A stretch of 64,000 nucleotides of DNA from Rheum nobile (taxonomy: Eukaryota > Streptophyta > Magnoliopsida > Caryophyllales > Polygonaceae): NCBI GenBank assembly GCA_027886185.1, contig WOAB01000689.1, positions 1,798,001-1,862,000 of the forward strand, given 5' to 3'. The notes below the pieces were generated by a model, which did not search any database, was not told the origin of the DNA, and was given only the letters and a program-made list of their open reading frames with translations. Of this stretch, positions 46,768 through 55,701 are shown in pieces. Position 1 is the first letter of the stretch; each line of letters begins with the position of its first letter. Position numbers and translations under genes: made by a program.

Positions 46768-47129
46768 ATCTGCCACTGGCACAACAATAAATATTGGCCT
46801 AATTCAGTGAACAACAATAAAATAAGGCAACAATTTGCACACTTACTGAGATGCATTTCAATCAATGAATAAAGTGTTCAGTGTTCACATGACCCTAAAC
46901 CAATGTCCCCACTTGCAATATTTTTTGTCCACATATTGAACCTTTACAGATAAGAGAATCTTTCATGAATACAGTGACAACAAATGGAAAACAAGACAGA
47001 TAAGTAAAGGGGTCAATTCACAGCAACAGAGGATCACACAAATTGCTTCTCGTGAAAACCTAAACCCTAAATTTCCCAATTCCAAATCCACTGTCAAAGA
47101 GGAATTAGGGATTTAGAATACTTACCTGG

Positions 47130-47420
47130 AAATAGCCCCGTCGTCGACTTCACTGGAAATCGCTCCACTTCACTGGAAATAGCCCCGCCGACTTCACCAG
47201 TTCATCCCCTTCGACTACCTTCAATGGAAATCGCTCCACTTCACCAATTCATCCACTCCTTAAAAGCTCGACTTCACCAGTTCATCCAATTTCGCCCCAC
47301 TCGACTTCATCAATTTCGCCTCACTCGACTTCATCAATTTCGCCCCGACTCAGCTCCACTCGACTTCAACAATTTCACCCCGACTCAGCTCTAAATCTTC
47401 TGCTCCACTTCAAATCAACT
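47130..47420. repeat. Imperfect tandem repeats next to the right TIR of the nested MULE
   Basis: Units such as CACTCGACTTCATCAATTTC and CGACTTCACCAGTTCATCC recur about eight times. They lie in the 5' leader or promoter region of the minus-strand transposase and may be subterminal repeats of the element. Confidence 0.6.
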
Positions 47421-47639
47421 ATGAACAACAAGCTAACTCGCCTATGAATCGCCAATTCACGCCAATCGCCCCAATCGAATAGTTAGGGTTCAATTCGGTG
47501 AAGCGAGAGAGTAATGAATGACCAGCAACGAGATTTTTTTTTACCCCAAATTAAACATTTACTAAAGTAATAAAATAAGGGGGGGGGGGGGGGAATTAAA
47601 AAAAAGGTATTTAACCGCGCGTCCACTCGCCAATCGCCG

Positions 47640-47787
47640 CACGTTGACGATTTTTTGACGGATCTTGGGGTGGGGTGGCGTTTCGTTAACGGAGCATGAT
47701 ACTCGGGTGGTTTCCGGTAATATCGAATTAAAGGGGTGATTTTGGGCAATATGGCCCTTTTAACGGGTGGTTTTCGGTAATTGACCC
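47640..47787 (-). repeat. Right TIR of the nested MULE
   Basis: It is the inverted copy of 40845-40992. A run of 14 G at about 47580-47593 lies just inside. Confidence 0.93.
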
Positions 47788-47796
47788 TTTTAAGTT

Positions 47797-48133
47797 ATAT
47801 TATGGAATTTGTACTGACATTATGGATTTTGTACTGACATTTTGTGTATATACATGTTTTATGTCTATTCAAATTGTGAATTTTATGGATTTCCAAACCG
47901 ACCGTAATTAAACAAAATATTGGTTAAAAACCCCGACAATAGAGTTGGTAACATGCCTTTCGAAACAAACTTAGAAATAAACAAACTTACTTAGAAATAT
48001 GTCATTCATATAGGTACCGAATTCAAATATGTCATTCAAAGATGCCATACATAAACAAACTTAGAAATAACATTCATGTTCGAAACAAACTTAGAACTCG
48101 AAATAATTACTGAAATAAACTTATAGCTTGTAA
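47797..48133. other. Displaced 3' flank between the PMD and GRF genes of the giant MULE
   Basis: Before the nested MULE inserted, this followed the PMD stop codon by 17 bp. It therefore probably holds the 3' ends of the convergent PMD (plus) and GRF (minus) transcripts. A phrase GAAACAAACTTAGAAATAA is repeated three times (about 47960-48085). Confidence 0.5.
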
Positions 48134-48451
48134 TCATAACCCCGATAATATATCTTCCTCCTTAACTTCCAGTTTGAATCTGAAAGGGGTCTGGTTTAGC
48201 TTTTTAAGCCCATCTCTTTCCAGCACCAATTCTCTGATAATCTTGGCAACATTGTCGTCATACGGTGGATCAAGCCACTTAAAAGTATGACACCCTCTCA
48301 TTGTACCATCCCGCTCCATTGGGAAGTAATCCTTGCATGCAAGATACCTTCTTTTGTAGTGAATGGGTATGTCGCAAGTGTACATGACGACCGGAAAATT
48401 GTACTCGCACATTGTAACCGGAGCCTGAGCACTGTTGGACGACGAAGCCAT
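48134..48451 (-). CDS. Small GRF-type zinc-finger protein of the giant MULE
   Basis: An intact 105-codon frame. Residues 22-63 fit a GRF-type finger: YTCDIPIHYKRRYLACKDYF, then GCHTFKWLDPP. The Cys at 26, 39 and 54 are plausible zinc ligands, with an extra Cys at 15. A short helical segment follows (DNVAKIIRELVLERDGLKKL). There is no membrane segment, unlike the GRF protein of the nested MULE. It is convergent to the PMD gene and has its own TATA box (48508-48515) and upstream palindromes. A DNA- or RNA-binding accessory role in transposition or expression is a guess. The start is the first ATG after the TATA box. Confidence in the GRF call is moderate because the finger is divergent. Confidence 0.65.
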   Translation of the reverse strand: MASSSNSAQAPVTMCEYNFPVVMYTCDIPIHYKRRYLACKDYFPMERDGTMRGCHTFKWLDPPYDDNVAKIIRELVLERDGLKKLNQTPFRFKLEVKEEDILSGL

Positions 48452-48507
48452 CCTCTCATATGCACTTGATATCCCTTGATGTGAGTAATAGAGTTGGTAA
48501 CATGCCC

Positions 48508-48597
48508 TTTTATAGCCTTTTTACAACGGTAACATTTTGGGCGCAAGCACGTAGCGCCCAGAAAGGTACACTTGGGCGCAACCAGGTTGCGCCCAAG
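48508..48597 (-). promoter_or_regulatory. GRF gene promoter: TATA box and two palindromes
   Basis: On the minus strand a CTATAAAA box (48515-48508) lies about 57 bp upstream of the ATG. Just upstream are GTTACCGTTGTA (48533-48520) and two GGGCGCAA-type palindromes (48537-48561 and 48572-48597). The layout matches the promoters at 38.0 kb and 55.1 kb. Confidence 0.65.
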
Positions 48598-50006
48598 GGT
48601 ACCTTTTGGACAGAAAAGTTACCGTTATGTCAATTGCCAGAAAAGTTATCGTTATGTCAATTGTCAATTTCGCTTTCCTTCCAATTTCATTTCTTAACGT
48701 ATTTCCTCTTGGACAGATCTCTGCTGAACAAATAGTCAAGAGTTGTTGGTAAACACCTTCAGGTTTGATTTGAGTACTTCGGAGATTCAAGTAGAAAAAT
48801 ATAACAAATAAGCTTATTCTGCAAGCTTCACAAAATCTTGCACGATAAGCTTTGTTGGTTACTCCACTTTTTATTGGGCTCCATAAATACACAAGTCGTA
48901 TTGAATCTTCTGGTGAGGGACAGTAGTGATAGACTCGGTATAATCAGTCTAACAAAATATTGTGTTGATAGGTTGATATTGGAAGCTATTTTTTTGAAAT
49001 TAAACAAGAAAACGTTAAACTTTGTACTGTAATGACCTAAGAGCAACACCCTAAACCCTAAATAAACCCCCCTCACAACCCTTTGGGCGCAACGTCCTTG
49101 TGCCACAAAACTGGGCGCAAGGAGGTTGCGCCCAGAGGGTTCTGTGGTTTTTTTTTTGGGTTTAGGTTTTGACCAATCTGGTAGAGGCAACTATGGTGGA
49201 ATTTTTTGGAAAAATAGGTTGTCAAATTTAATTTGGAAAAATAGGGTTTGGTGGGCGAAGGGGCAACTATGGTGGAAGGTTTGACCAATCTGGTTTATCA
49301 AAATATTCAAGGAGGAGCCTATCTTACTTTTCATTGTTGGGGTTCTTGTTTTCTCCATCCCTAGTGGGTGCGCAAGCGACTACTAGCGGAACCTTAGTAA
49401 ATGAATTCAAGTTTCAAGTGTTTTTTTGGGAATGATTGTACATTTTATCTTCACTGAGATGATATGACTTGACCACTCAATGTCACAAAAAGGCAGGGAA
49501 ATTCACTGAAGTGAAAGAGGAAGAGGAAGATGATGAGAGTTTAGATGACCTATCACAGAAAAATCCAAGAAATTGCAAAAGGCCAAGGAGTTCAGTAAGT
49601 ATCCTGTTAGCTGAAAACATTTGTTTCTCCTATTAGTTGTTTCCCCTCAACGTTTTTACATCTCTCCCCAAAATCATCAATGGTTAATCCCTATGTAGTT
49701 TTTGGCAAAACCCCTTGCTTATTCTGTCGATATGTAGACATACTATGCTTATATCATATATTCCATTAAATACTATAGTTATATACTACTGTTGCTGGTG
49801 GATGGGGAGCAGGTTCCTCTGGTGGTTCCAAGGACAAAGAAGTTGTTCCTACAAAACTTTCTTAAAATATTATGTCGATATCTATATATTGGAAGGTTTT
49901 TTGGGGAATTAAACCCTAAAACCTTAAACTTTATACTGTAATGACCTAAAAGCAACACCCTAAACCCCCAAACCCTAAAAAGCCCTAAACAAATCCCCCT
50001 CACAAC
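48598..50006. other. Central spacer of the giant MULE with repeated blocks
   Basis: The blocks AAACTTTGTACTGTAATGAC and the following AGCAACACCCTAAACCC occur at about 49016 and 49926, and again in part at about 50740. A stretch at 49490-49594 reads as KAGKFTEVKEEEEDDESLDD and ends at a donor-like CAGTAAGTAT. It could be an exon captured from a host gene, but I cannot identify it. No complete gene is present. Confidence 0.45.
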
Positions 50007-50922
50007 CCTATGGGCGCAACGACGTCGCGCCCAAACTTCGGCGCAACGACGTCGCGCCCAAACTTCGGCGCAACGACGTCGCGCCCAAACTTGGGCGCAA
50101 CGACGTCACGCCTAGATTTCGGTGCAACACTGTTGCGCCCAGACTTTGAGGGTTTGAGGGGTTATTTTGGGTTTAAGAGGGTTGAGGGTTTAGGGTTTGT
50201 GGGTTTAGGGTGTTGCTTGGGAAATCTAGTACGTAAAAAATGCAACATAGTTATATACTATGATTATATCTAGTACTCAAAAAATTCAAGAGAAAGCTTG
50301 CACTGCTAGGAGAGGAGAAGGCTCTGCGATTGCTATGGTTATATTATATGATTATATCTTATAGTATATCCAATTTTGTTATATCATATCATGCGATCAT
50401 ATAGTTATATACTATGATTACATCTTATGGTTATATTACATAGTTATATACTATAATTACATCTTATGGTTATATTACATAATTATATACTATAGTTATA
50501 TTCTATATTATATACTATGGTTATATCATATATTCTATAGTGACATACTATGATTATATTATATATTATATTCTATAGTTATATCATATCATTATATACT
50601 ATAATTTTCTGTAACGACATTATATATTACTTTCCCAACTGCCATCATACCTTTCAAGGTTCGAAACAATTTATCAAAATATTCTGTCGATTTCTAGAAA
50701 TTGAAAGTTATTTTTCGAAATAAAACCTCAAAACCTTAAACTTTGTATTGTAATGACCTAAACCATAAACCCTAAAACCCTAAACCCCAAATCCCCCTCA
50801 CAACCCTCTAGGCGCAACGATGTTGCGCCCAGAACTGGTTCCGCTAAAGATTTTAGGCGCAACGTCGCTGCGCCCAACATTGGTGCCAACCAAGATTTTG
50901 GGCGCAACGTCGTTGCGCCCAA
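49083..50922. repeat. Central cluster of GGGCGCAAC palindromes
   Basis: At least ten units of the pseudo-palindrome (arms TTGGGCGCAAC and GTTGCGCCCAA with a 3-base centre) lie at about 49083, 49112, 50011, 50039, 50067, 50091, 50119, 50809, 50855 and 50898. The 50011-50142 group is a direct tandem array with a 27-28 bp period. It is flanked by telomere-like CCCTAAA stretches at the left and TTTAGGG stretches at the right that are inverted relative to each other, so 49950-50220 could fold into one large hairpin. Confidence 0.85.
50330..50610. repeat. AT-rich minisatellite
   Basis: Units of about 40 bp built on ATAGTTATATACTATGATTA and CATCTTATGGTTATATTA repeat with decay. No coding potential is seen. 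Confidence 0.7.
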
Positions 50923-50936
50923 ATTTGGTTCCAACT

Positions 50937-51078
50937 GAGCCGCCTCTGTAAATTGGCACGGTTTGTGACAAACCGTGCCACTTTACAGAGGCTCAAATTC
51001 TACGTGTTTTCGGTTCCAACTGAGCCGCCTCTGTAAAGTGGCACGGTTTGTGAGGCTCAAATTCTACGTGTTTTCGGG
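50937..51078. repeat. Near-perfect hairpin with partial direct duplication
   Basis: GAGCCGCCTCTGTAAATTGG plus CACGGTTTGT is followed after two bases by its inverted copy (CAAACCGTGCCACTTTACAG, then AGGCTC), ending at 50993. The sequence from GGTTCCAACTGAGCCGCC through the left arm and the CTCAAATTCTACGTGTTTTC tail is then repeated at 51013-51078 without the right arm. The hairpin is about 320 bp downstream of the transposase-OTU stop codon. Confidence 0.8.
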
Positions 51079-51310
51079 TTCGCACAGTTACTTTTTCAAT
51101 CATTTCATCTCCATTTTAGATTGTGTTTGAGATTTTCTAAGATTGGGTTTTGAGTGTAGAAACAGTAAGAAGGAAAACTGATTTATAAGTTTATTTGAGA
51201 TTGAGGTCTGAAACTACAAATTGGAAAATGAGTGGATTTACATCGACTAAACATATCCAACTCCATCCCGATCCAACATTTGTAGTAGTTGGATATCCTA
51301 AGCCCTTTGA

Positions 51311-54300
51311 CTAAACAAATATTCCCCCGTTACCACCCATGCTCTTTTGGATAAGGTAATCTGCCATCCTAGCCTCGAACGGTTTCTCCCATCCTTCAAT
51401 GCTTGCATGCTTGTATTGGGCCCAAACTCGGGGCAGGGGTGGAATCGGACATTGATCATTAACTAGCCAAACCTATACAAATAAATTCAAAGGTTAGAAT
51501 ACATTATAAAAGAATATAGGTTAATGATGATCGAATGTGTAAATGCATACCGGTACAAAATGGTCATGGTTGCCTACAAGGGCTATCGCATGCACCGTAG
51601 TGGGAGGTTGTGTGTCTGGGGGAGCCCACATTGGGAGGCATGTGTGAGGTCCAGCATATGATAGCACAACAAGAGCCACCTGGTATCGTGTGGCAAACGC
51701 CAAGCCGACCATAGGAACTTCCATCCAGTGTTCCCTCGTGCACACCCCGGTAAAATTCACAAACCTGATCAGCTCTAATATGGGGGTAAAATGACAAGCC
51801 AGAGTATACAACGCTCGGCGTTGTTGTAGTTCCTTGGAAAGCTCCCATCGGACGTATCGATAATGGTCTTCGTGCGACCCTAATAGTACAACCAGTGAAC
51901 GGTACCCACAATGACCATCACCCATTACATTTTATACTCCTCCAATGTAGGCGAGCATGAACGAATCAATATTATCTCGACCCCAGTTGAAGCTGAGGTA
52001 AATCAAGTCGTTGTCGCCGTGAGGTGCTCTATTGGTGCTACGCTTTCCAGGTGAAACTCCGCTGCGCGCTTTACCGCTCAGAGGATGTCCTTGAGATCCC
52101 ACGGATGATTTTTTGAGCTCCTCAGCCTTCTTCTTCTTTTCCTCATCCTTCTTCATTTTTTCTTCCGCCACGTGTTCAAACCAACTCTGGTCCCTCTTGG
52201 TATCGTTCTTCTTCTTTTTAGGTCTCCCCTTCTTGGTCGAAGCGGCTGGGGGCTCTTCTGCGGTACACGATCTCGGCTCATGGAAAGCTTTGTACCGGCG
52301 TGCAAAGTCGGCCTTCAGCTCTAGGGGCAATTCTTCGTTGCTCCAATCTCCAAACATGGCACCTAAGAGGACATCTTCTTCTGAGATAAAGACGTCCTCA
52401 TCCGGTGCGAGTTCATCATGCCCAACTCCTTCCCACTTGATTTGCTTCCAATAATATGGATTTCACTTGGCCTCAACAAGAAACCGGCCTTTACATATTC
52501 CTTGATCGTGTGTGGGCAAGGCAGGCCTAGGGTGGATCTCCAAAACACATCACGGCAATCTTCCTCGGGAATTTTTCCTTGCTGGGCCCTAACAACTGAA
52601 GTGTATAGCATCCTTAAGCACTTTTCCGAGACCTTATAAAGAACGTGCCTGAAAAAAGTCTTCACCCAACTCGGCCCATTTATGATCTCTGTGGGCGCCT
52701 TAAAAGCACTATGCTCCATATCACCCCTGATTTCCCGATTCTAATAAGCGAACATATTGTCGATTTGCTGCACGAGGGTGTCCAAGCCTCCAACAGACGA
52801 TTCGATCCCGTCCTTCAACACAGAGTGCTGACTCTCGAACCTAAAAATAAAACTCAAGTTACGTTTAGTTGCACTTATGAATTTACCAGTTTAATGATCT
52901 CATAGTTGCACCACGAATTTACCTGTTTGATGATCTTGTGCCGAAATGGAGAACGCGGTCGCACCACGCACAAACTAGCATCTGCTTGTAGTCAGCAAGC
53001 CATACCGTCTTCACGTAGTCCATCAGCCAGGGTAGCTTAATCCATTTATCCATCAAGTATTGAAGTCGCTCCTCGTACACATCCTCAGTGGGTGACCTCA
53101 ACAACCAACGAATATTACCACTAAAATGGTCGACGTTAGGGATCCATTTCATAGCATAAGCTTCCACTTTGCAGTTGACATGGACCCTACACAATAGATG
53201 CTTCGAATTGGGAAAGACTTCATCGACGACTTTCACAAGACCGAGCTCTCGATCTGACATGATCGCCTTGGGTTCCCGTCCCTCGAGAATGATCTTAAGG
53301 CGGTACAAGGCCCATATGTAGTGCTCTGTCGTCTCATCAAACATGAATACGATCGCAATACAAAACGTACGGTTGGTGCAAGTGAATCCAACAAACTCCA
53401 ACAAAGGCATACCGTACCTGTAAATGTAAAAATTAGAACATTTATATGCAATTACATATTTTAGATATAGTAATAGCAATAACTAAACTTTCATACATGT
53501 TCGTCTTGTAGGTCGTATCCATGATGACGATGTGAGGGAACAAACTCAACAAATGTCTAGCTTTAGGGTGACAAATAAAAATGTCACTCAAAACCTCCTT
53601 CCCTTCTTCATTGCGACACGTCTCATACCTTGTATAATATTGTCTCGCAGCTAGAAAATCCAGCATGTATTGCGGCACCGTCAAATTCCCCCTGGATTTC
53701 AGCCTCTGCTTAGCCTTGTAATTGTAGAGTTGGTTCCTTGAAGTCAAACATTTGGGATCCTCGTGTAAAAATAGACTCATAATAGCCTTCGGCTTTATTC
53801 TGGAGGCTGACAAAACATTCACGCGCTCTCGTTGCTCCTGCGAAAGCCGCCCGACAAATGCATGACCGATCAAACTACTAGAAAGCTCATGGCCGTGCCA
53901 TCCACAAACGACGGATAATCTCCACCTGTCAAATTTGAGCCAATTTCCTTTCACAATCACCCCATGCAACTGAAACGGGCACTCGCTCTTCTTTGTCCTC
54001 GACTTGTATTTCCGTTTAGGGGTTGCCTCGGGACCCTCACCCTCCTTCTTCTTCGCTCTATATGGCCCGGAGTTCTCGCACGACAGTATGACCTTTCTGT
54101 TAGGCCATGATTTACTTATGACGATCACCATACGCAGCTCCAAACCTACCCTCTTAGCCCAGCTGATCATACTATCTCTATCACTCCATTCCTCACTTGT
54201 AGTAAAATGAGCAGAATAGTCCACTGGCGAATATTCGCCATCACTAGAGTCGTCCTATTTATTTTCAAAAATATTTTATAAATAAGAGGTTTTTCTAAGA

Positions 54301-54970
54301 GCGTTTCTTAAGACTAACATATCCATGTTCTGACCACAAACATATAATTGACTTATTAAATGATAAACTAACACATCTGAAATCCAAATTATTTCGCAAA
54401 TAAATTTACCGAAAATACCACCTAAGAATACTAACATATATTGTCCACTAACCTAAACCATGTAATCATTCTATTTATTTCTAAACTACAACAAACTACT
54501 TTAATTTACTAAATTTACTTAATAAATGATAAACTAACACATGTGAAATCCAAATTATTTCACAAATAAATTTACCGAAAATACCACCTAAGAATACTAA
54601 CATATATTGTTCACTAACCTAAAACATGTAATCATTCTATTTATTTCTAAACTACAACAAACTACTTTAATTTACTAAATTTACTTAATAAATGATAAAC
54701 TAAAACATGTGAAATCCAAATTATTTCGCAAATAAATTTACTGAAAATACCACCTAAAAATATTAACATGTTGTCCACTAACCTAAAACATGTAATCATT
54801 CTATTTATTTCTAAACTACAACAAACTACTTTAATTTACTACATTTGAAATGAACTTGGGAACAAATACATATGTACCCGTAAATCATCGTGATGAATCA
54901 AATCAAGACCGGGTGCATCATCTAAGTGCTCAAATGGGCTGGGTGCATCATCTACGTTTGACGAAGACAT
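51311..54970 (-). pseudogene. MULE transposase fused to an OTU cysteine-protease domain
   Basis: Minus-strand exons are 54970-54878, 54254-53497, 53417-52923, 52840-51551 and 51472-51311. All junctions are GT/AG and phases agree (about 930 residues). The order is an acidic N-terminus, a FAR1-like zinc region (VILSCENSG, ECPFQLHG, WHGHEL), then the transposase core with IMDTTYKTN (Asp, about residue 274), IMSDRELGL (Asp, about 336) and RFESQHSVLKD (Glu, about 450). A SWIM-like TLGLPCPH and a Lys-rich linker follow. The OTU domain has DGHCGYRSL (nucleophile Cys, about 759) and NHDHFVP (His, about 876), ending CPIPPLPRVWAQYKHAS. OTU domains cleave ubiquitin linkages; their role in MULEs is unknown. 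Defects: TAG in the MFAY-NREIR region, a one-base deletion near 52457 and TAA just before the OTU domain. Confidence 0.88.
54361..54848. repeat. Three 166-bp tandem repeats in intron 1 of the transposase-OTU gene
   Basis: TGATAAACTAACACAT starts copies at 54361, 54527 and (as TGATAAACTAAAACAT) 54693, giving a constant 166-bp period. The copies are over 90 percent alike by eye. The array fills most of the intron 54255-54877. Confidence 0.9.
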
Positions 54971-55043
54971 TCTCTCAATATTTTGTGATTTCAATTCGGT
55001 GGTATGCTCAAATGGATCAATGCTCAAATGGACGAAATAGTTG

Positions 55044-55242
55044 CATATATATAGCCACAAAAGTTACCGTTGTACAGCGGTAAGAAGTTGGGCGCAACGA
55101 CGTTGCGCCCAAAAAAGTTACCGTTGTACAACAATAGTTTTTTGGGCGCAACGGTTGCGCCCAAGTTCTTACCGCTGTACAACGGTAACTTTTTCAAATT
55201 TACCGCTGTACAACGGGGTTGCGCAATGTAGTTGCGCCCAAT
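55044..55242 (-). promoter_or_regulatory. Transposase-OTU promoter: TATA box with two palindrome types
   Basis: On the minus strand a GGCTATATATATGC box (55054-55044) lies about 75 bp upstream of the ATG at 54970. Three GGGCGCAAC palindromes follow (55088-55112 is perfect; also 55142-55164 and 55218-55242). They alternate with a second palindrome type, TTACCGTTGTACAACGGTAA and variants, at about 55063, 55118, 55168 and 55200. The second motif also occurs at the GRF promoter. Confidence 0.65.
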
Positions 55243-55384
55243 TTTTTTTATATAAAAAACCATTTTTCAAATTTATTTTCACAAAATCATTTTTTTAAAA
55301 AAATATATATTTTTCAGTCAGTTTTGAACCGGTTCAATAATCACCTAAAAACAATTTTTCAAATTAAAAAAAAAAAAAACCGGA

Positions 55385-55505
55385 ACTTGGGCGCAACCTA
55401 GTTGCACCCAAGATTAAATATTTTTTTTTTAAAAAAATATCCGCTTTTTCGACGCAACTAAAAAGCGGTACACGACTTAAAAAACGAGTGCGAACATGAA
55501 TCCCC
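55385..55505 (-). repeat. Right terminal inverted repeat of the giant MULE
   Basis: It is the inverted counterpart of 37747-37862 and contains a GGGCGCAAC palindrome at 55387-55412. The end GGGGATTCATGTTCGC abuts the 9-bp flank TTATTTTAT. Confidence 0.7.
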
Positions 55506-55701
55506 TTATTTTATTTAGGAACGCACCTTGTTTAATTTTATTTTTTTTCATTTTCAAGAGATGGAGCTAGCGCATAACTAAATCAATATAAATGCGTTGA
55601 TTTAATATGCTTGGCTTACAATCTGGATCTACACATGTTGCATGTATACTCACTCATTTTGGGTGTTGGGGCAAATTGGGTAAAAAACAATACCATATAT
55701 G

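Larger units (their letters stand above)
40845..47787. mobile_element. Nested MuDR-type MULE (6.9 kb) with long TIRs
   Basis: Terminal inverted repeats of about 148 bp (40845-40992 and 47640-47787) begin GGGCCAATTACCGAAAACCA and GGGTCAATTACCGAAAACCA and stay closely similar throughout. The flanks TTTTTAGTT (40836-40844) and TTTTAAGTT (47788-47796) form a 9-bp duplication with one mismatch. The insertion point is 17 bp past the PMD stop codon. Two genes converge inside: a GRF zinc-finger gene (plus) and a MuDR-like transposase (minus). This resembles the convergent two-gene layout of maize MuDR. Confidence 0.92.
37747..55505. mobile_element. Giant composite Mutator-like element (about 17.8 kb)
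   Basis: The left end starts GGGCAAAATTTTTGCACCCG. The right end, read on the minus strand, starts GGGGATTCATGTTCGCACTC. Both continue through CGTTTTTT, an AAAA-CGGATA block and GGTTGCGCCCAAGTTCC, giving imperfect terminal inverted repeats of about 115 bp. The flanks TTATTTTAC (37738-37746) and TTATTTTAT (55506-55514) agree at 8 of 9 positions, and a 9-bp duplication is the Mutator hallmark. It carries a PMD gene, a GRF zinc-finger gene and a transposase-OTU gene, with a family of GGGCGCAAC palindromes confined within its limits. A second MULE (40845-47787) is nested inside. Without it the element is about 10.8 kb. Two adjacent related elements are the alternative. Confidence 0.75.

Noticed and set aside
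37747..48700. Treating the PMD-GRF part and the transposase-OTU part as two adjacent elements
   Set aside because: The outer ends match each other and the 9-bp flanks agree, and I found no TIR pair or duplication between 48.7 and 49.0 kb. It remains the main alternative.
50011..50142. A regular array of short palindromic repeats could look CRISPR-like
   Set aside because: The units are contiguous, with no unique spacers, and lie in a plant transposon. CRISPR arrays do not occur in plant nuclear DNA.
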